From Rhizobium sp. 11515TR (GTDB lineage Bacteria; Pseudomonadota; Alphaproteobacteria; Rhizobiales; Rhizobiaceae): a stretch of DNA of 64,000 nt. The stretch lies in assembly GCF_002277895.1 (NCBI RefSeq), contig NZ_CP022998.1:1779501-1843500 (forward strand), read 5' to 3'. Below are positions 48,110-56,800 of the stretch, in pieces. Each line of letters starts with the position of its first letter. Position 1 is the stretch's first letter. Under the pieces are notes generated by a model. That model was not told the DNA's origin, searched no databases, and was given only the letters and a program-made list of their open reading frames with translations. Position numbers and translations under genes: made by a program.

Positions 48110-48139
48110 GAATAATTCGTATTACTTTATGAATTATTC
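48110..48139. promoter_or_regulatory. Perfect inverted repeat in the NYN-rpoZ region
   Basis: GAATAATTC (48110-48118) and GAATTATTC (48131-48139) are exact reverse complements around 12 bases. It is about 80 bases upstream of the NYN start and 200 bases before rpoZ, so it is an operator candidate for the NYN gene. Confidence 0.4.
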
Positions 48140-48262
48140 ATATAACCAAGATTTAGGGCACGCAATGCGATATTCCAAGCAACTCAAGGTGGAAATCGTT
48201 GTTTGTCTGGGGGAATTTTAGCACTTTCCGGAAGGGTGCAAAGGCGCTGAAACAGGAAAAAC

Positions 48263-48291
48263 TTGAATTTGCCATCGTTTGCTTGTATCGG
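48263..48291 (+). promoter_or_regulatory. Candidate rpoZ promoter
   Basis: TTGAAT (48263-48268), 17-base spacer, TATCGG (48286-48291), 50 bases before the rpoZ ATG. Confidence 0.4.
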
Positions 48292-48341
48292 CGTGCTACT
48301 CCGAGACATGATGACGACATCACGACCGCAAAGGACAGGCA

Positions 48342-48740
48342 ATGGCCCGTGTCACAGTAGAAGATTGCATTGATAAAGTAGAGAACCGGTTCGAGCTCGT
48401 GCTGCTCGCCAGCCATCGCGCCCGCCTGATTTCACAGGGCTCGTCGATCACCATCGATCGCGACAACGACAAGAACCCGGTCGTTGCTCTGCGCGAAATC
48501 GCCGACGAGACGCTGTCGCCGGACGATCTCAAGGAAGATCTCATCCATTCGCTGCAGAAGCATGTCGAAGTGGATGAGCCAGAGCCAGATCCCGCAAGCC
48601 TGCTCGCCGCCGGCGCTTCCGCCTCCAGCGACGAGGAAGAAGATTTGCCGGAGACCGTTACGTTCGATCAGATGTCGGAAGAAGAGCTTCTGGCCGGTAT
48701 CGAAGGTCTGGTTCCGCCCGAAAAAAGCGACGATTACTGA
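48342..48740 (+). CDS. rpoZ: RNA polymerase omega subunit
   Basis: The 132-residue omega subunit has the conserved N-terminal half [20 protein letters not shown], then ASHRARLI and [17 protein letters not shown], which wraps the beta' C-terminus. The acidic C-terminal extension ([23 protein letters not shown]) is longer than in E. coli and typical for alphaproteobacteria. Omega aids polymerase assembly and carries part of a ppGpp site. It is directly upstream of rsh, linking the ppGpp target and synthase as in many bacteria. Confidence 0.96.
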   Translation: MARVTVEDCIDKVENRFELVLLASHRARLISQGSSITIDRDNDKNPVVALREIADETLSPDDLKEDLIHSLQKHVEVDEPEPDPASLLAAGASASSDEEEDLPETVTFDQMSEEELLAGIEGLVPPEKSDDY

Positions 48741-48840
48741 TCGTCGATCTTGATGCTCCGGGCAGGAGCGATATGATGGGGAAATGCGTGCGCCGGTCAT
48801 ATGACTGGCGCGCTTTTGTTTTTGCTGGAGTAGCTTTGGA

Positions 48841-51063
48841 ATGATGCGGCAATACGAGCTTGTTGAGCGCGTGCAGAAATACAAGCCCGATGCCAACGAA
48901 GCTCTCCTCAACAAAGCCTATGTTTATGCGATGCAGAAGCATGGCCAGCAGAAACGTGCCAGCGGCGACCCCTATATTTCCCATCCTCTCGAAGTTGCTG
49001 CGATCCTGACGGATATGCGCCTGGATGAATCGACCATCGCGGTCGCTCTTCTCCACGACACGATCGAGGATACGACGGCGACGCGCGCCGAAATCGATGA
49101 GATGTTCGGCGAAGACATCGGTCGCCTAGTCGAGGGCCTGACGAAGATCAAGAAGCTGGATCTCGTCACCAAGAAGGCCAAGCAGGCCGAAAACCTGCGC
49201 AAGCTGCTGCTCGCCATTTCCGACGACGTGCGCGTGCTTCTGGTGAAGCTTGCCGACCGCCTGCACAATATGCGCACGCTCGATCACATGTCGCCGGAAA
49301 AGCGCGCCCGCATCTCCGAGGAGACGATGGAAATCTATGCGCCGCTTGCCGGCCGCATGGGTATGCAGGACATGCGCGAGGAGCTGGAGGAGCTTTCCTT
49401 CCGCCATATCAATCCCGAAGCGCATGATACCGTCACCAAGCGCCTTGAGGAATTGTCGCGCCGTAACGAGGGTCTGGTTAAGAAGATTGAGACCGAGCTG
49501 CGCGATCTGCTTGTCGCCAATGGCCTTGCTAACGCCATGGTCAAGGGCCGGCTGAAAAAGCCCTATTCGGTTTTCCGCAAGATGCAGTCCAAGTCACTCT
49601 CCTTCGAGCAGCTCTCCGATGTCTACGGCTTCCGCCTTCTGGTCGACGATATTCCCTCCTGCTACCGGGCGCTCGGCATCGTTCATACCCGCTGGCGTGT
49701 CGTTCCCGGCCGCTTCAAGGATTATATCTCGACGCCCAAGCAGAACGACTATCGCTCGCTGCATACGACGATCGTCGGCCCTTCCAGCCAGCGCATCGAG
49801 CTGCAGATCCGCACGAAGCGCATGCATGAGATCGCCGAATTCGGTATTGCCGCCCACACGCTCTATAAGGACGGCGCTAACGGCAACGGCGACAACGAGC
49901 TCCTGTCAAGGGAAAGCAACGCCTATTCCTGGCTGCGCCATACGATCGAGGCGTTGGCCGAGGGCGACAGTCCGGAAGAATTCCTCGAGCACACGAAGCT
50001 TGAACTGTTCCAGGACCAGGTCTTCTGCTTCACGCCCAAGGGCAAGCTGATCGCCCTGCCGCGCGGCGCAACGCCGATCGACTTTGCCTATGCCGTCCAC
50101 ACCAATATCGGTGACACCACGGTCGGCGCCAAGATCAACGGCCGCATCATGCCGCTCGTCACGCGGCTGAACAACGGCGATGAGGTCGAGATCATCCGCT
50201 CAGGCGTGCAGGTGCCGCCGGCCGCCTGGGAGGAGATCGTCGTTACTGGCAAGGCGCGCGCCGCTATTCGCCGCGCCACCCGCCTTGCCATCCGCAAGCA
50301 ATATGCCGGCCTCGGCCATCGCATTCTGGAGCGCACCTTCGAGCGCGCCGGCAAGGTCTTCTCGCGCGATGCCCTGAAGCCGGCTCTGCATCGCCTCGGC
50401 CAGAAGGACGTTGAGGACGCGATCGCCGCCGTCGGGCGAGGGGAGATGTCGTCGCTTGATGTCTTGCGCGCCGTCTATCCCGATCATCAGGACGAACGCG
50501 TGACTGTGAAGCCCGCCGGCGACGAGGGCTGGTTCAACGTTCGCAGCGCCTCGGGCATGATCTTCAAGATCCCCGGCAAGAACAAGGCCGACGTTTCCGA
50601 CGGCGCCGGTCTCGATGCGCCGCCGATCCGCGGCATCTCCTCGAATGTCGAGGTGCATTTCGCGCCAACCGGCGCCGTCCCCGGCGACCGCATCGTCGGC
50701 ATCATGGAAAAGGGCAAGGGCATCACCATATATCCGATCCAGTCGCCGGTCCTGCAGCGGTTCGATGACGAGCCGGAGCGCTGGATCGATGTGCGCTGGG
50801 ATCTGGACGAGGCCAACAAGTCCCGCTTTGCCGCCCGCATCCTGATCAATGCCCTCAATGAGCCGGGCACCCTGGCGAAGGTGGCGCAGACCGTGGCGGA
50901 TGTGGACGTCAATATTCGCGTGCTCAACACCGTTCGGGTTGCAGCCGATTTCACCGAAATGGCCCTCGATGTCGAAGTCTGGGATCTGCGCCAGCTCAAC
51001 CAGCTTCTGGTGCAGCTCAAGGAACTGGACTGCATCGCCACCGTAAAGCGCCTCTACGAATGA
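48841..51063 (+). CDS. rsh: Bifunctional (p)ppGpp synthetase/hydrolase (RelA/SpoT homologue)
   Basis: The 740-residue stringent-response enzyme has an HD hydrolase domain (HPLEVAAILTDM, LLHDTIEDTTATRAE with the intact HDxxED, so hydrolysis is expected), a synthetase domain (KQNDYRSLHTTIVGPSSQRI, IELQIRTKRMHEIAE), TGS (VFCFTPKGKLIALPRGATPI), a helical/zinc-finger region and a C-terminal ACT domain (LNEPGTLAKVAQTVADVDVNI). It is the single Rsh-type protein of alphaproteobacteria. It follows rpoZ by 100 bases. ATG 48841 is preferred over the next in-frame Met. Confidence 0.96.
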   Translation: MMRQYELVERVQKYKPDANEALLNKAYVYAMQKHGQQKRASGDPYISHPLEVAAILTDMRLDESTIAVALLHDTIEDTTATRAEIDEMFGEDIGRLVEGLTKIKKLDLVTKKAKQAENLRKLLLAISDDVRVLLVKLADRLHNMRTLDHMSPEKRARISEETMEIYAPLAGRMGMQDMREELEELSFRHINPEAHDTVTKRLEELSRRNEGLVKKIETELRDLLVANGLANAMVKGRLKKPYSVFRKMQSKSLSFEQLSDVYGFRLLVDDIPSCYRALGIVHTRWRVVPGRFKDYISTPKQNDYRSLHTTIVGPSSQRIELQIRTKRMHEIAEFGIAAHTLYKDGANGNGDNELLSRESNAYSWLRHTIEALAEGDSPEEFLEHTKLELFQDQVFCFTPKGKLIALPRGATPIDFAYAVHTNIGDTTVGAKINGRIMPLVTRLNNGDEVEIIRSGVQVPPAAWEEIVVTGKARAAIRRATRLAIRKQYAGLGHRILERTFERAGKVFSRDALKPALHRLGQKDVEDAIAAVGRGEMSSLDVLRAVYPDHQDERVTVKPAGDEGWFNVRSASGMIFKIPGKNKADVSDGAGLDAPPIRGISSNVEVHFAPTGAVPGDRIVGIMEKGKGITIYPIQSPVLQRFDDEPERWIDVRWDLDEANKSRFAARILINALNEPGTLAKVAQTVADVDVNIRVLNTVRVAADFTEMALDVEVWDLRQLNQLLVQLKELDCIATVKRLYE

Positions 51064-51255
51064 GATCCGCCGGGATTGCTGTCGATCCGAGGCAGGCTGC
51101 ATATTTTGTGATCATTTTATGACCAAACTCGAGCGTCTTTCTGGATAGATATGCATTGAGCGCATGGCTGTGTATATTTTAGAGCGGTGGTAATTAACCT
51201 TTGTCAGGCCTATCTTCTGGTCATCGAAGAAACGAAACTGAGATGAGAGAAGACA

Positions 51256-51405
51256 ATGTTTAGCCCGATCAAGAAAATTGCCCGTGCCCTGCGTGTTCCG
51301 AGTGTTGAAGAACGCGAAATGGCTTACCTGAATGGTTCGCATGACCGTTTTGACCTTGAGTACCGTCAGCGCCAGGTCGACCGCGGTCTATTCCGCACGC
51401 GTTAA
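51256..51405 (+). CDS. DUF3563 small protein (49 aa)
   Basis: The frame from 51256 reads MFSPIKKIARALRVPSVEER and then EMAYLNGSHDRFDLEYRQRQ before VDRGLFRTR. This is the compact DUF3563 family of very small proteins, whose function is unknown. AGAGAAG precedes the ATG by 5 bases. It sits alone between rsh and the DUF2062 gene. Its size makes it easy to miss in automatic annotation. The match of the whole length to the family pattern makes it convincing. Confidence 0.85.
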   Translation: MFSPIKKIARALRVPSVEEREMAYLNGSHDRFDLEYRQRQVDRGLFRTR

Positions 51406-51626
51406 TCGCTGTTAATACTTGAAAGACCAGAAGGGGCGCGTCGTTGTTGCGCCCTTGGAGCATCCTGATCTTGCGGGATTGCTTCTTGCAAATGAAGAGA
51501 GCGTCCATTTTCTGCGCGCTGCGCAGTTGACGTTCCAAAAAAGAGCCGCACTTTCGGTTCTTAATCAGTGCATGATACGTTCGGCCGCTCTTGTCACGAC
51601 CGCCCCCATTGCACTAGATAAGCCGC

Positions 51627-52214
51627 ATGCTGTTTCGTCGCCGAAAACCACTGACATTCAAGGAAAAACTGCGGGAACATCTTTGGCCCCGCAAGGGTTT
51701 CGTTCGTTCATTCCAATATTTTGGTAAGCGCCTCGTTCGCCTCGCCGCCTCGCCGCATTCGGTTGCGGCCGGCTTTGCGGCGGGTATCGTCGTGTCCTGG
51801 ACGCCGTTCATCGGTGTGCATTTCGTCATGGCGATCATCATCGCCTATCTCGTCGGCGGCAATGTCATTGCCTCCGCGCTCGGCTGTCTGGCTGCCGGCA
51901 ATCCGATTACCTACCCCTTCATCTGGGCTTTGACCTGGGAAATCGGTCATCTGATCCTGGCGCGCGACAGCGGCGGCCAGGGCGGCGGCATCGATCTGCC
52001 GGCGCTGTGGCACAAGGGCGATCTCACGCAAATCTGGGACCCGGTTTTGAAGCCGATGCTGATCGGCGGCATTCCGCCCGCCATCGTGACGGGTGTGATC
52101 GTCTATGCGCTGACCTATTATGGTGTAAAGACCTTCAAGACGCGCCGCAAGGAGCGCCTGATGGAACGTGCCCGCGAGCGGCTCGCGCTCGCCGAAAACG
52201 CATCGAGCGTCTGA
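51627..52214 (+). CDS. DUF2062 membrane protein
   Basis: The 195-residue protein with the DUF2062 pattern starts RRRKPLTFKEKLREHLWPRKGF, followed by ASPHSVAAGFAAGIVVSWTPFIGVHF, GCLAAGNPITYPFIW and the C-terminal helix GIPPAIVTGVIVYALTYYGVK (pieces shown for location only). It has two to three membrane segments. The function is unknown, though the family often flanks acpS in Rhizobiales, as here (39 bases upstream). The basic C-terminal tail is probably cytosolic. Confidence 0.88.
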   Translation: MLFRRRKPLTFKEKLREHLWPRKGFVRSFQYFGKRLVRLAASPHSVAAGFAAGIVVSWTPFIGVHFVMAIIIAYLVGGNVIASALGCLAAGNPITYPFIWALTWEIGHLILARDSGGQGGGIDLPALWHKGDLTQIWDPVLKPMLIGGIPPAIVTGVIVYALTYYGVKTFKTRRKERLMERARERLALAENASSV

Positions 52215-52253
52215 CGTGCCTGACCTCGTCCGGGCCGCCAGGAGGGCCTTCCC

Positions 52254-52658
52254 ATGATTATCGGCATAGGCAGCGACCTTATCGACATCCGCCGGGTCGA
52301 GAAGACGATCGAACGTTTCGGCGCCCGGTTCACCGAGCGCTGCTTTACCGATATCGAGCGCGCCAAGTCCGAGCGCCGCAAGAACAAGGCCGCCTCCTAT
52401 GCCAAGCGTTTTGCTGCCAAGGAAGCCTGCTCCAAAGCCTTGGGCACGGGGTTGGCGCAGGGTGTTTTCTGGCGCGACATGGGGGTCGTCAATCTACCAA
52501 GTGGCAAGCCGACGATGCAATTGACCGGCGGTGCTGCCGAAAGAGTGGCGGCCATGCTGCCTCCAAATCATCGCGCCGCCATTCATTTGACGATAACGGA
52601 TGATTTTCCTCTTGCTCAGGCCTTTGTGATCATCGAAGCGCTGCCGATGGATGCCTGA
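52254..52658 (+). CDS. acpS: Holo-[acyl-carrier-protein] synthase
   Basis: The 134-residue phosphopantetheinyl transferase attaches the 4'-phosphopantetheine of CoA to ACP. The Mg-binding and catalytic motifs are [13 protein letters not shown] (Asp near residue 8) and [17 protein letters not shown] (Glu near residue 58). It has the normal length. It precedes lepB by 114 bases, the standard Rhizobiales order. Coupling of fatty-acid carrier activation with protein export genes is historical and not functional. Confidence 0.95.
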   Translation: MIIGIGSDLIDIRRVEKTIERFGARFTERCFTDIERAKSERRKNKAASYAKRFAAKEACSKALGTGLAQGVFWRDMGVVNLPSGKPTMQLTGGAAERVAAMLPPNHRAAIHLTITDDFPLAQAFVIIEALPMDA

Positions 52659-52772
52659 ATCACGACTGCATGTCGCTTTTGGCAACCACGCCATTGCCGC
52701 GATGATGTGAAGCGAGTAGACAGTGCCTGAATGCAAGTGCGCCGGTGGGGTGCGAAAAAGGAATAAGACTGC

Positions 52773-53519
52773 GTGTCCGAGAAAGCCGTAAAACAGCAGA
52801 ACGCCCTGTGGGAAAACATTAAGGTCATCGTACAGGCGCTCGTCCTGGCCATGATCATCCGCACGTTTCTCTTTCAGCCATTCACTATCCCGTCAGGCTC
52901 GATGATGCCGACGCTTCTCGTCGGCGATTACATCTTCGTCAACAAGTTCGCCTACGGCTATTCCAAGTATTCAATGCCGTTCTCGCCGGATCTGTTCAGC
53001 GGCCGCATCCTGGGCAGCGAGCCGAAGCGTGGCGACGTCGTGGTCTTCCGCTTCCCGCCGAATCCGGATGTCGACTATATCAAGCGCGTGATCGGCCTGC
53101 CCGGTGACCGCATCCAGGTCAAGAACGACATTCTCTATATCAACGGCCAGGCCGTTCCGCGCGAGCCACATGGCACCTTCTCATCGGACTACAGCCAGGA
53201 GCCGGGCGACCATATTGCCGTCTACAGCGAACGTCTGCCCGATACCGGCAAGGTATTCGACACGCTGGATCTTTCACCGAATTCGCGTGGCGACAACACC
53301 CAGGAGTATGTCGTTCCGCCGGGCCATTATTTCATGATGGGCGACAATCGCGACAATTCCGACGACAGCCGTTTCGATGTCGGCTATGTCCCTGCTGAGA
53401 ACCTGATCGGCCGAGCCAGCGTCATTTTCTTCTCGCTGGGTCACGACACCTCGTTTCGTGAAATCTGGAAATGGCCGACCAACATGCGTTGGGACCGTAT
53501 TTTCAAGGTCGTCGAATGA
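52773..53519 (+). CDS. lepB: Signal peptidase I
   Basis: The 248-residue membrane protease removes Sec/Tat signal peptides on the outer face of the inner membrane. One N-terminal helix (VIVQALVLAMIIRTFLF, residues about 18-34) precedes the catalytic Ser in TIPSGSMMPTLLVGDYIFVN. The catalytic Lys is in YIKRVIGLPGDRIQV, and box E is MGDNRDNSDDSR. The start is GTG at 52773 with AAGGAAT 10-15 bases upstream. Its stop codon overlaps the ATG of rnc (ATGA), so the two are translationally coupled. Confidence 0.95.
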   Translation: MSEKAVKQQNALWENIKVIVQALVLAMIIRTFLFQPFTIPSGSMMPTLLVGDYIFVNKFAYGYSKYSMPFSPDLFSGRILGSEPKRGDVVVFRFPPNPDVDYIKRVIGLPGDRIQVKNDILYINGQAVPREPHGTFSSDYSQEPGDHIAVYSERLPDTGKVFDTLDLSPNSRGDNTQEYVVPPGHYFMMGDNRDNSDDSRFDVGYVPAENLIGRASVIFFSLGHDTSFREIWKWPTNMRWDRIFKVVE

Positions 53520-54235
53520 CGAAGGTGCAGACGCTCTCCCTGGCGGATCGTGCCCGGCTTGAGGTCGTTATAGGCCACGAATTCGCCGAAAAGGAGCGTC
53601 TCGATCGCGCGCTGACCCATGCCAGCGCGCGGACACACAAGACGGGCAACTACGAGCGGCTGGAATTTCTCGGCGACCGTGTTCTCGGCCTCTGTATCGC
53701 AGAATTGCTTTTCAAGACCTTCGGTGCGGCAACGGAAGGCGAGCTTTCGGTTCGCCTCAACCAGCTCGTGAGTGCAGAGACCTGCGCGGAGGTTGCCGAC
53801 GAGATGGAACTGCATCTCTATATCCGCACCGGCGCCGACGTGAAGAAGCTGACGGGCAAGCGGATGCTGAACGTGCGCGCCGATGTCGTCGAAAGCCTGA
53901 TTGCTGCACTCTATCTGGATGGCGGACTTGAAGTCGCCCGCGCCTTCATCCTGCGCTTCTGGGAGCCCCGTGCCATCCGGCCTGAGGGCGCAAGGCGCGA
54001 CGCCAAGACGGAGTTGCAGGAGTGGGCGCATGCGAAATTCGGCGTCACCCCGGTCTACAGGGTTGATGATCGCAGCGGACCGGATCATGATCCGCGCTTT
54101 ACAGTGACTGTGGAAGTCAAGGGAACGGCGCCTGAAACGGGAATAGAACGCTCCAAGCGTGCGGCCGAACAGATGGCGGCGACACGGATCCTGGAGCGCG
54201 AAGGTATATGGCAGCCTCAGTTGACTGAGAAGTAA
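53516..54235 (+). CDS. rnc: Ribonuclease III
   Basis: The 239-residue double-strand-specific RNase has the catalytic signature ERLEFLGDRVLGLCIAELL (residues about 41-59), the second acidic cluster in VRADVVESLIAALYLDGG and a C-terminal dsRNA-binding domain (DAKTELQEWAHAKFGVTPVY, then RSKRAAEQMAATRIL). It processes rRNA precursors and structured mRNAs. The ATG at 53516 overlaps the lepB stop by 4 bases. The frame is open further upstream, but that is lepB. It is followed 20 bases later by era. Confidence 0.95.
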   Translation: MTKVQTLSLADRARLEVVIGHEFAEKERLDRALTHASARTHKTGNYERLEFLGDRVLGLCIAELLFKTFGAATEGELSVRLNQLVSAETCAEVADEMELHLYIRTGADVKKLTGKRMLNVRADVVESLIAALYLDGGLEVARAFILRFWEPRAIRPEGARRDAKTELQEWAHAKFGVTPVYRVDDRSGPDHDPRFTVTVEVKGTAPETGIERSKRAAEQMAATRILEREGIWQPQLTEK

Positions 54236-54255
54236 CTGCCGGGGACTAGTGGAAA

Positions 54256-55200
54256 ATGACTAATCAGCAGGACACACCCGCCGAAGACGGCGCGGTTGAA
54301 CATATCGGCCCGACGCATTCGGGCTTCGTTGCTCTTATCGGCCCCACCAATGCCGGTAAGTCGACGCTCGTCAACCGGCTCGTCGGCGCAAAGGTCTCGA
54401 TCGTCAGCCATAAAGTGCAGACGACGCGCGCCATCGTGCGCGGCATCGCCATTCACAACAATGCGCAGATCGTCTTCATGGACACGCCGGGCATCTTCAA
54501 GCCGCGCCGCCGTCTTGATCGCGCCATGGTGACGTCCGCCTGGGGTGGCGCCAAGGACGCCGATCTCATCATGCTGCTGATCGATAGCGAGCGTGGTTTG
54601 CGGGGCGATGCCGAAGCCATCCTGGAAGGGCTGAAGGATGTTTCCCAGCCGAAGATTCTGGTCTTGAACAAGATCGACCGCGTTCGCCGCGAGGACCTGC
54701 TGGCGCTTGCCGCCGCCGCCAACGAGAAGATCGCTTTCGAGCAGACCTTCATGATCTCGGCGGAGAACGGCTCCGGCTGTGACGACGTGATGGATTATCT
54801 GGCAAAGACCTTGCCGGAAGGTCCCTGGTACTATCCCGAGGATCAGATTTCCGACCTGCCGATGCGCCACCTCGCCGCCGAAATTACCCGGGAAAAGCTG
54901 TTTCTGCGCCTGCACCAGGAGCTTCCCTATTCCTCGCATGTCGAGACCGAAAAATGGGAAGAGCGCAAGGATGGCTCGGTGCGCATCGAACAGGTGATCT
55001 ATGTCGAGCGCGAGAGCCAGAAAAAGATCGCGCTGGGCAAGGGCGGCGAGACGATCAAGGCGATCTCGACCGCGTCGCGCAAGGAGCTCTCCGAAATTCT
55101 GGAACAGCCCGTACACCTTTTCCTTTTCATCAAGGTCCGCGAAAACTGGGGAGACGATCCCGAGCGTTTCCGGGAGATGGGGCTCGATTTCCCGCATTGA
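54256..55200 (+). CDS. era: GTPase Era
   Basis: The 314-residue ribosome-assembly GTPase has G1 (ALIGPTNAGKSTLVNRL), G2 (TTRAI), G3 (FMDTPGIF), G4 (LNKIDRV) and G5 (ISAENG) in the first 180 residues. A C-terminal KH domain (ERESQKKIALGKGGETIKAI) binds the 3' end of 16S rRNA. The rnc-era order with 20 bases between them is conserved. The N-terminal extension (residues 1-20) is a little longer than in E. coli, which is usual in Rhizobiaceae. Confidence 0.95.
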   Translation: MTNQQDTPAEDGAVEHIGPTHSGFVALIGPTNAGKSTLVNRLVGAKVSIVSHKVQTTRAIVRGIAIHNNAQIVFMDTPGIFKPRRRLDRAMVTSAWGGAKDADLIMLLIDSERGLRGDAEAILEGLKDVSQPKILVLNKIDRVRREDLLALAAAANEKIAFEQTFMISAENGSGCDDVMDYLAKTLPEGPWYYPEDQISDLPMRHLAAEITREKLFLRLHQELPYSSHVETEKWEERKDGSVRIEQVIYVERESQKKIALGKGGETIKAISTASRKELSEILEQPVHLFLFIKVRENWGDDPERFREMGLDFPH

Positions 55201-55284
55201 TGGAACTTTGCTTCCCTGAGCGCTTTATATTGCAGCGGTTTATCGGGCATGTCGTTTTGCCGCTGCGACTGAGGGGAGCGTTTC

Positions 55285-56040
55285 ATGATGAAGGCAGCCG
55301 CGACTGTGCATGGACAACGCACGCCCTGCCAGCAATGTCCGCTAAGATCCTTGCCGCATTTCCGGGAATTCGAGCGCGACGAGCTGAATTTCATCAGCGG
55401 TTTCAAGAAGGGCGAACTTCTTGTCGACGCCGGGGCTACTATTTTCCTCGAAGGTGCGCATAGCGCGCATCTTTTCACCATCCTCTCCGGCTGGGGCTTC
55501 CGCTACAAGACGCTGGAGGATGGGCGCCGCCAGATCCTGAATTATGTGATGCCCGGCGACCTTATTGGATTGCAAGGTTCGATCATGGGCGAGATGCAGC
55601 ACTCGACGGAGGCGCTTTCGCCGATATCGCTTTGCGTCTTCGAGCGCACGGAATTGATGACGCTCTACAATTCCCATGCTTCGCTGGCCTACGATCTGAC
55701 CTGGATCGCATCGCGTGAGGAGCGGATACTGGATGAACATCTTCTAAGCATAGGTCGCCGCTCTGCACTCGAGCGTGCAGCCTATCTGATCGCGTATCTG
55801 CATCAGCGCGCGAGCGCACTCCGCTTGTTCAACGGCAGTAAGATCATCCCCATCCGGCAGCAGCACGTCGCCGACACGCTTGGTCTTTCGGTGGTTCATA
55901 CCAACAAGACATTGAAAAAGTTGGCGGCGCGGAAGCTGCTGCTCTGGAACGAGCGAGGCTGCGAGGTTTTGGACGGCGAAGGGCTTGCTGAGCTTGCCGG
56001 TTGGGACGGCCTTGATTCGGTCAGGCGCCCCTTCATTTGA
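55285..56040 (+). CDS. Crp/Fnr family transcriptional regulator with N-terminal CxxC
   Basis: The 251-residue regulator has a cyclic-nucleotide-binding-type beta-roll (residues about 40-130: ATIFLEGAHSAHLFTILSG, GDLIGLQGSI) and a C-terminal winged helix (QQHVADTLGLSVVHTNKTLKKL). It has Cys15 and Cys18 (TPCQQCPLR) and Cys117, three of the four cysteines that hold the Fe-S cluster in Fnr, with the third N-terminal one absent. So oxygen sensing is possible but not assured. It follows era by 84 bases and precedes a receiver-domain protein. Its targets are unknown. Confidence 0.87.
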   Translation: MMKAAATVHGQRTPCQQCPLRSLPHFREFERDELNFISGFKKGELLVDAGATIFLEGAHSAHLFTILSGWGFRYKTLEDGRRQILNYVMPGDLIGLQGSIMGEMQHSTEALSPISLCVFERTELMTLYNSHASLAYDLTWIASREERILDEHLLSIGRRSALERAAYLIAYLHQRASALRLFNGSKIIPIRQQHVADTLGLSVVHTNKTLKKLAARKLLLWNERGCEVLDGEGLAELAGWDGLDSVRRPFI

Positions 56041-56232
56041 GGGTAGCCTTTTGCACAAAGGACATGTCTTTTTTAAATGCTAACGACAACTGTATCAGCA
56101 TAGATTATTATTATCGTCACTTTTCGACCAGTTTCACCTTTTACTAACCGCGGCGGCAAAAGCGATTGGAGCATGGTGACGAGCCCATAGTCCCGCAGTG
56201 CAAAAAGTGCGAAGCGGATTGGAGGCGAAGTC

Positions 56233-56742
56233 ATGTCACAAGAGACTGAGCCAAAACGGATGGGCAAAGCCATCCATTCAAGACGGGCCGATGATTGGCG
56301 CCGGAGGGATAGATGCGGGACTTTTTACGGGGTGCGCCAATTGGCGCGTACGTGCAAGGATGGCGCTGATATGACGTTTCAGCGCGTCCTTATACTGGAA
56401 GATAATCTTATCATTGCCATGGAGGCAGAGGAAATTCTTCACCTCGTCGGAATTCGAGAAATTGAGATTGCTTCGAATCTGGAGCAGGCGGTCAACGCCA
56501 TTCATTCGGAACATTATGATTTTGCAATGCTCGATGTGAATCTTGGGGAGTCGACCAGTTTCGGCTTTGCCCGATTGTTGATGGAACGCGGCATTTCCTT
56601 CGGCTTCGTCAGCGGCTATTCCGATACACTCGATTTTCCGGCAGATCTGCGGCATGTGCCGCTTTTGAATAAGCCTTTCGATGAGCAATCCATGCGCCTC
56701 TTCGTCGAGACGCTGGCCGGCAGTTCCCCGCTCGCCATGTGA
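56233..56742 (+). CDS. Single-domain response regulator (receiver only)
   Basis: The receiver domain covers FQRVLILEDNLIIAMEAEEIL to LLNKPFDEQSMR, with acidic pocket Glu/Asp (LEDN), phospho-acceptor Asp in AMLDVNLGES and the conserved Lys in NKPF. There is no output domain, so it acts by protein contact like CheY or SdrG-type regulators. Two starts are possible: ATG 56233 with GGAGG 7 bases upstream (169 residues, with a basic 46-residue extension) and ATG 56371 at the true domain edge with a weaker AAGGA. A 14-bp palindrome lies between them. The longer start is listed because of the ribosome binding site. Confidence 0.8.
   Translation: MSQETEPKRMGKAIHSRRADDWRRRDRCGTFYGVRQLARTCKDGADMTFQRVLILEDNLIIAMEAEEILHLVGIREIEIASNLEQAVNAIHSEHYDFAMLDVNLGESTSFGFARLLMERGISFGFVSGYSDTLDFPADLRHVPLLNKPFDEQSMRLFVETLAGSSPLAM
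56334..56347. promoter_or_regulatory. Perfect 14-bp palindrome before the receiver domain
   Basis: GCGCCAATTGGCGC is fully self-complementary. It is 24 bases upstream of the alternative ATG at 56371. If that is the true start, it is a good operator candidate; otherwise it lies within coding sequence. Confidence 0.4.
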
Positions 56743-56800
56743 CAGCGGCAGTCATTTGTCCTAAACTCGAATCGCGGAAATCTTTCGGGGCAACCGGCCG

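Larger units (their letters stand above)
48031..48341. other. Divergent NYN-rpoZ intergenic region
   Basis: A 311-base AT-rich region with no gene seen. It contains a 9-bp-arm palindrome (48110-48139) and a promoter-like sequence before rpoZ (48263-48291). Confidence 0.6.
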
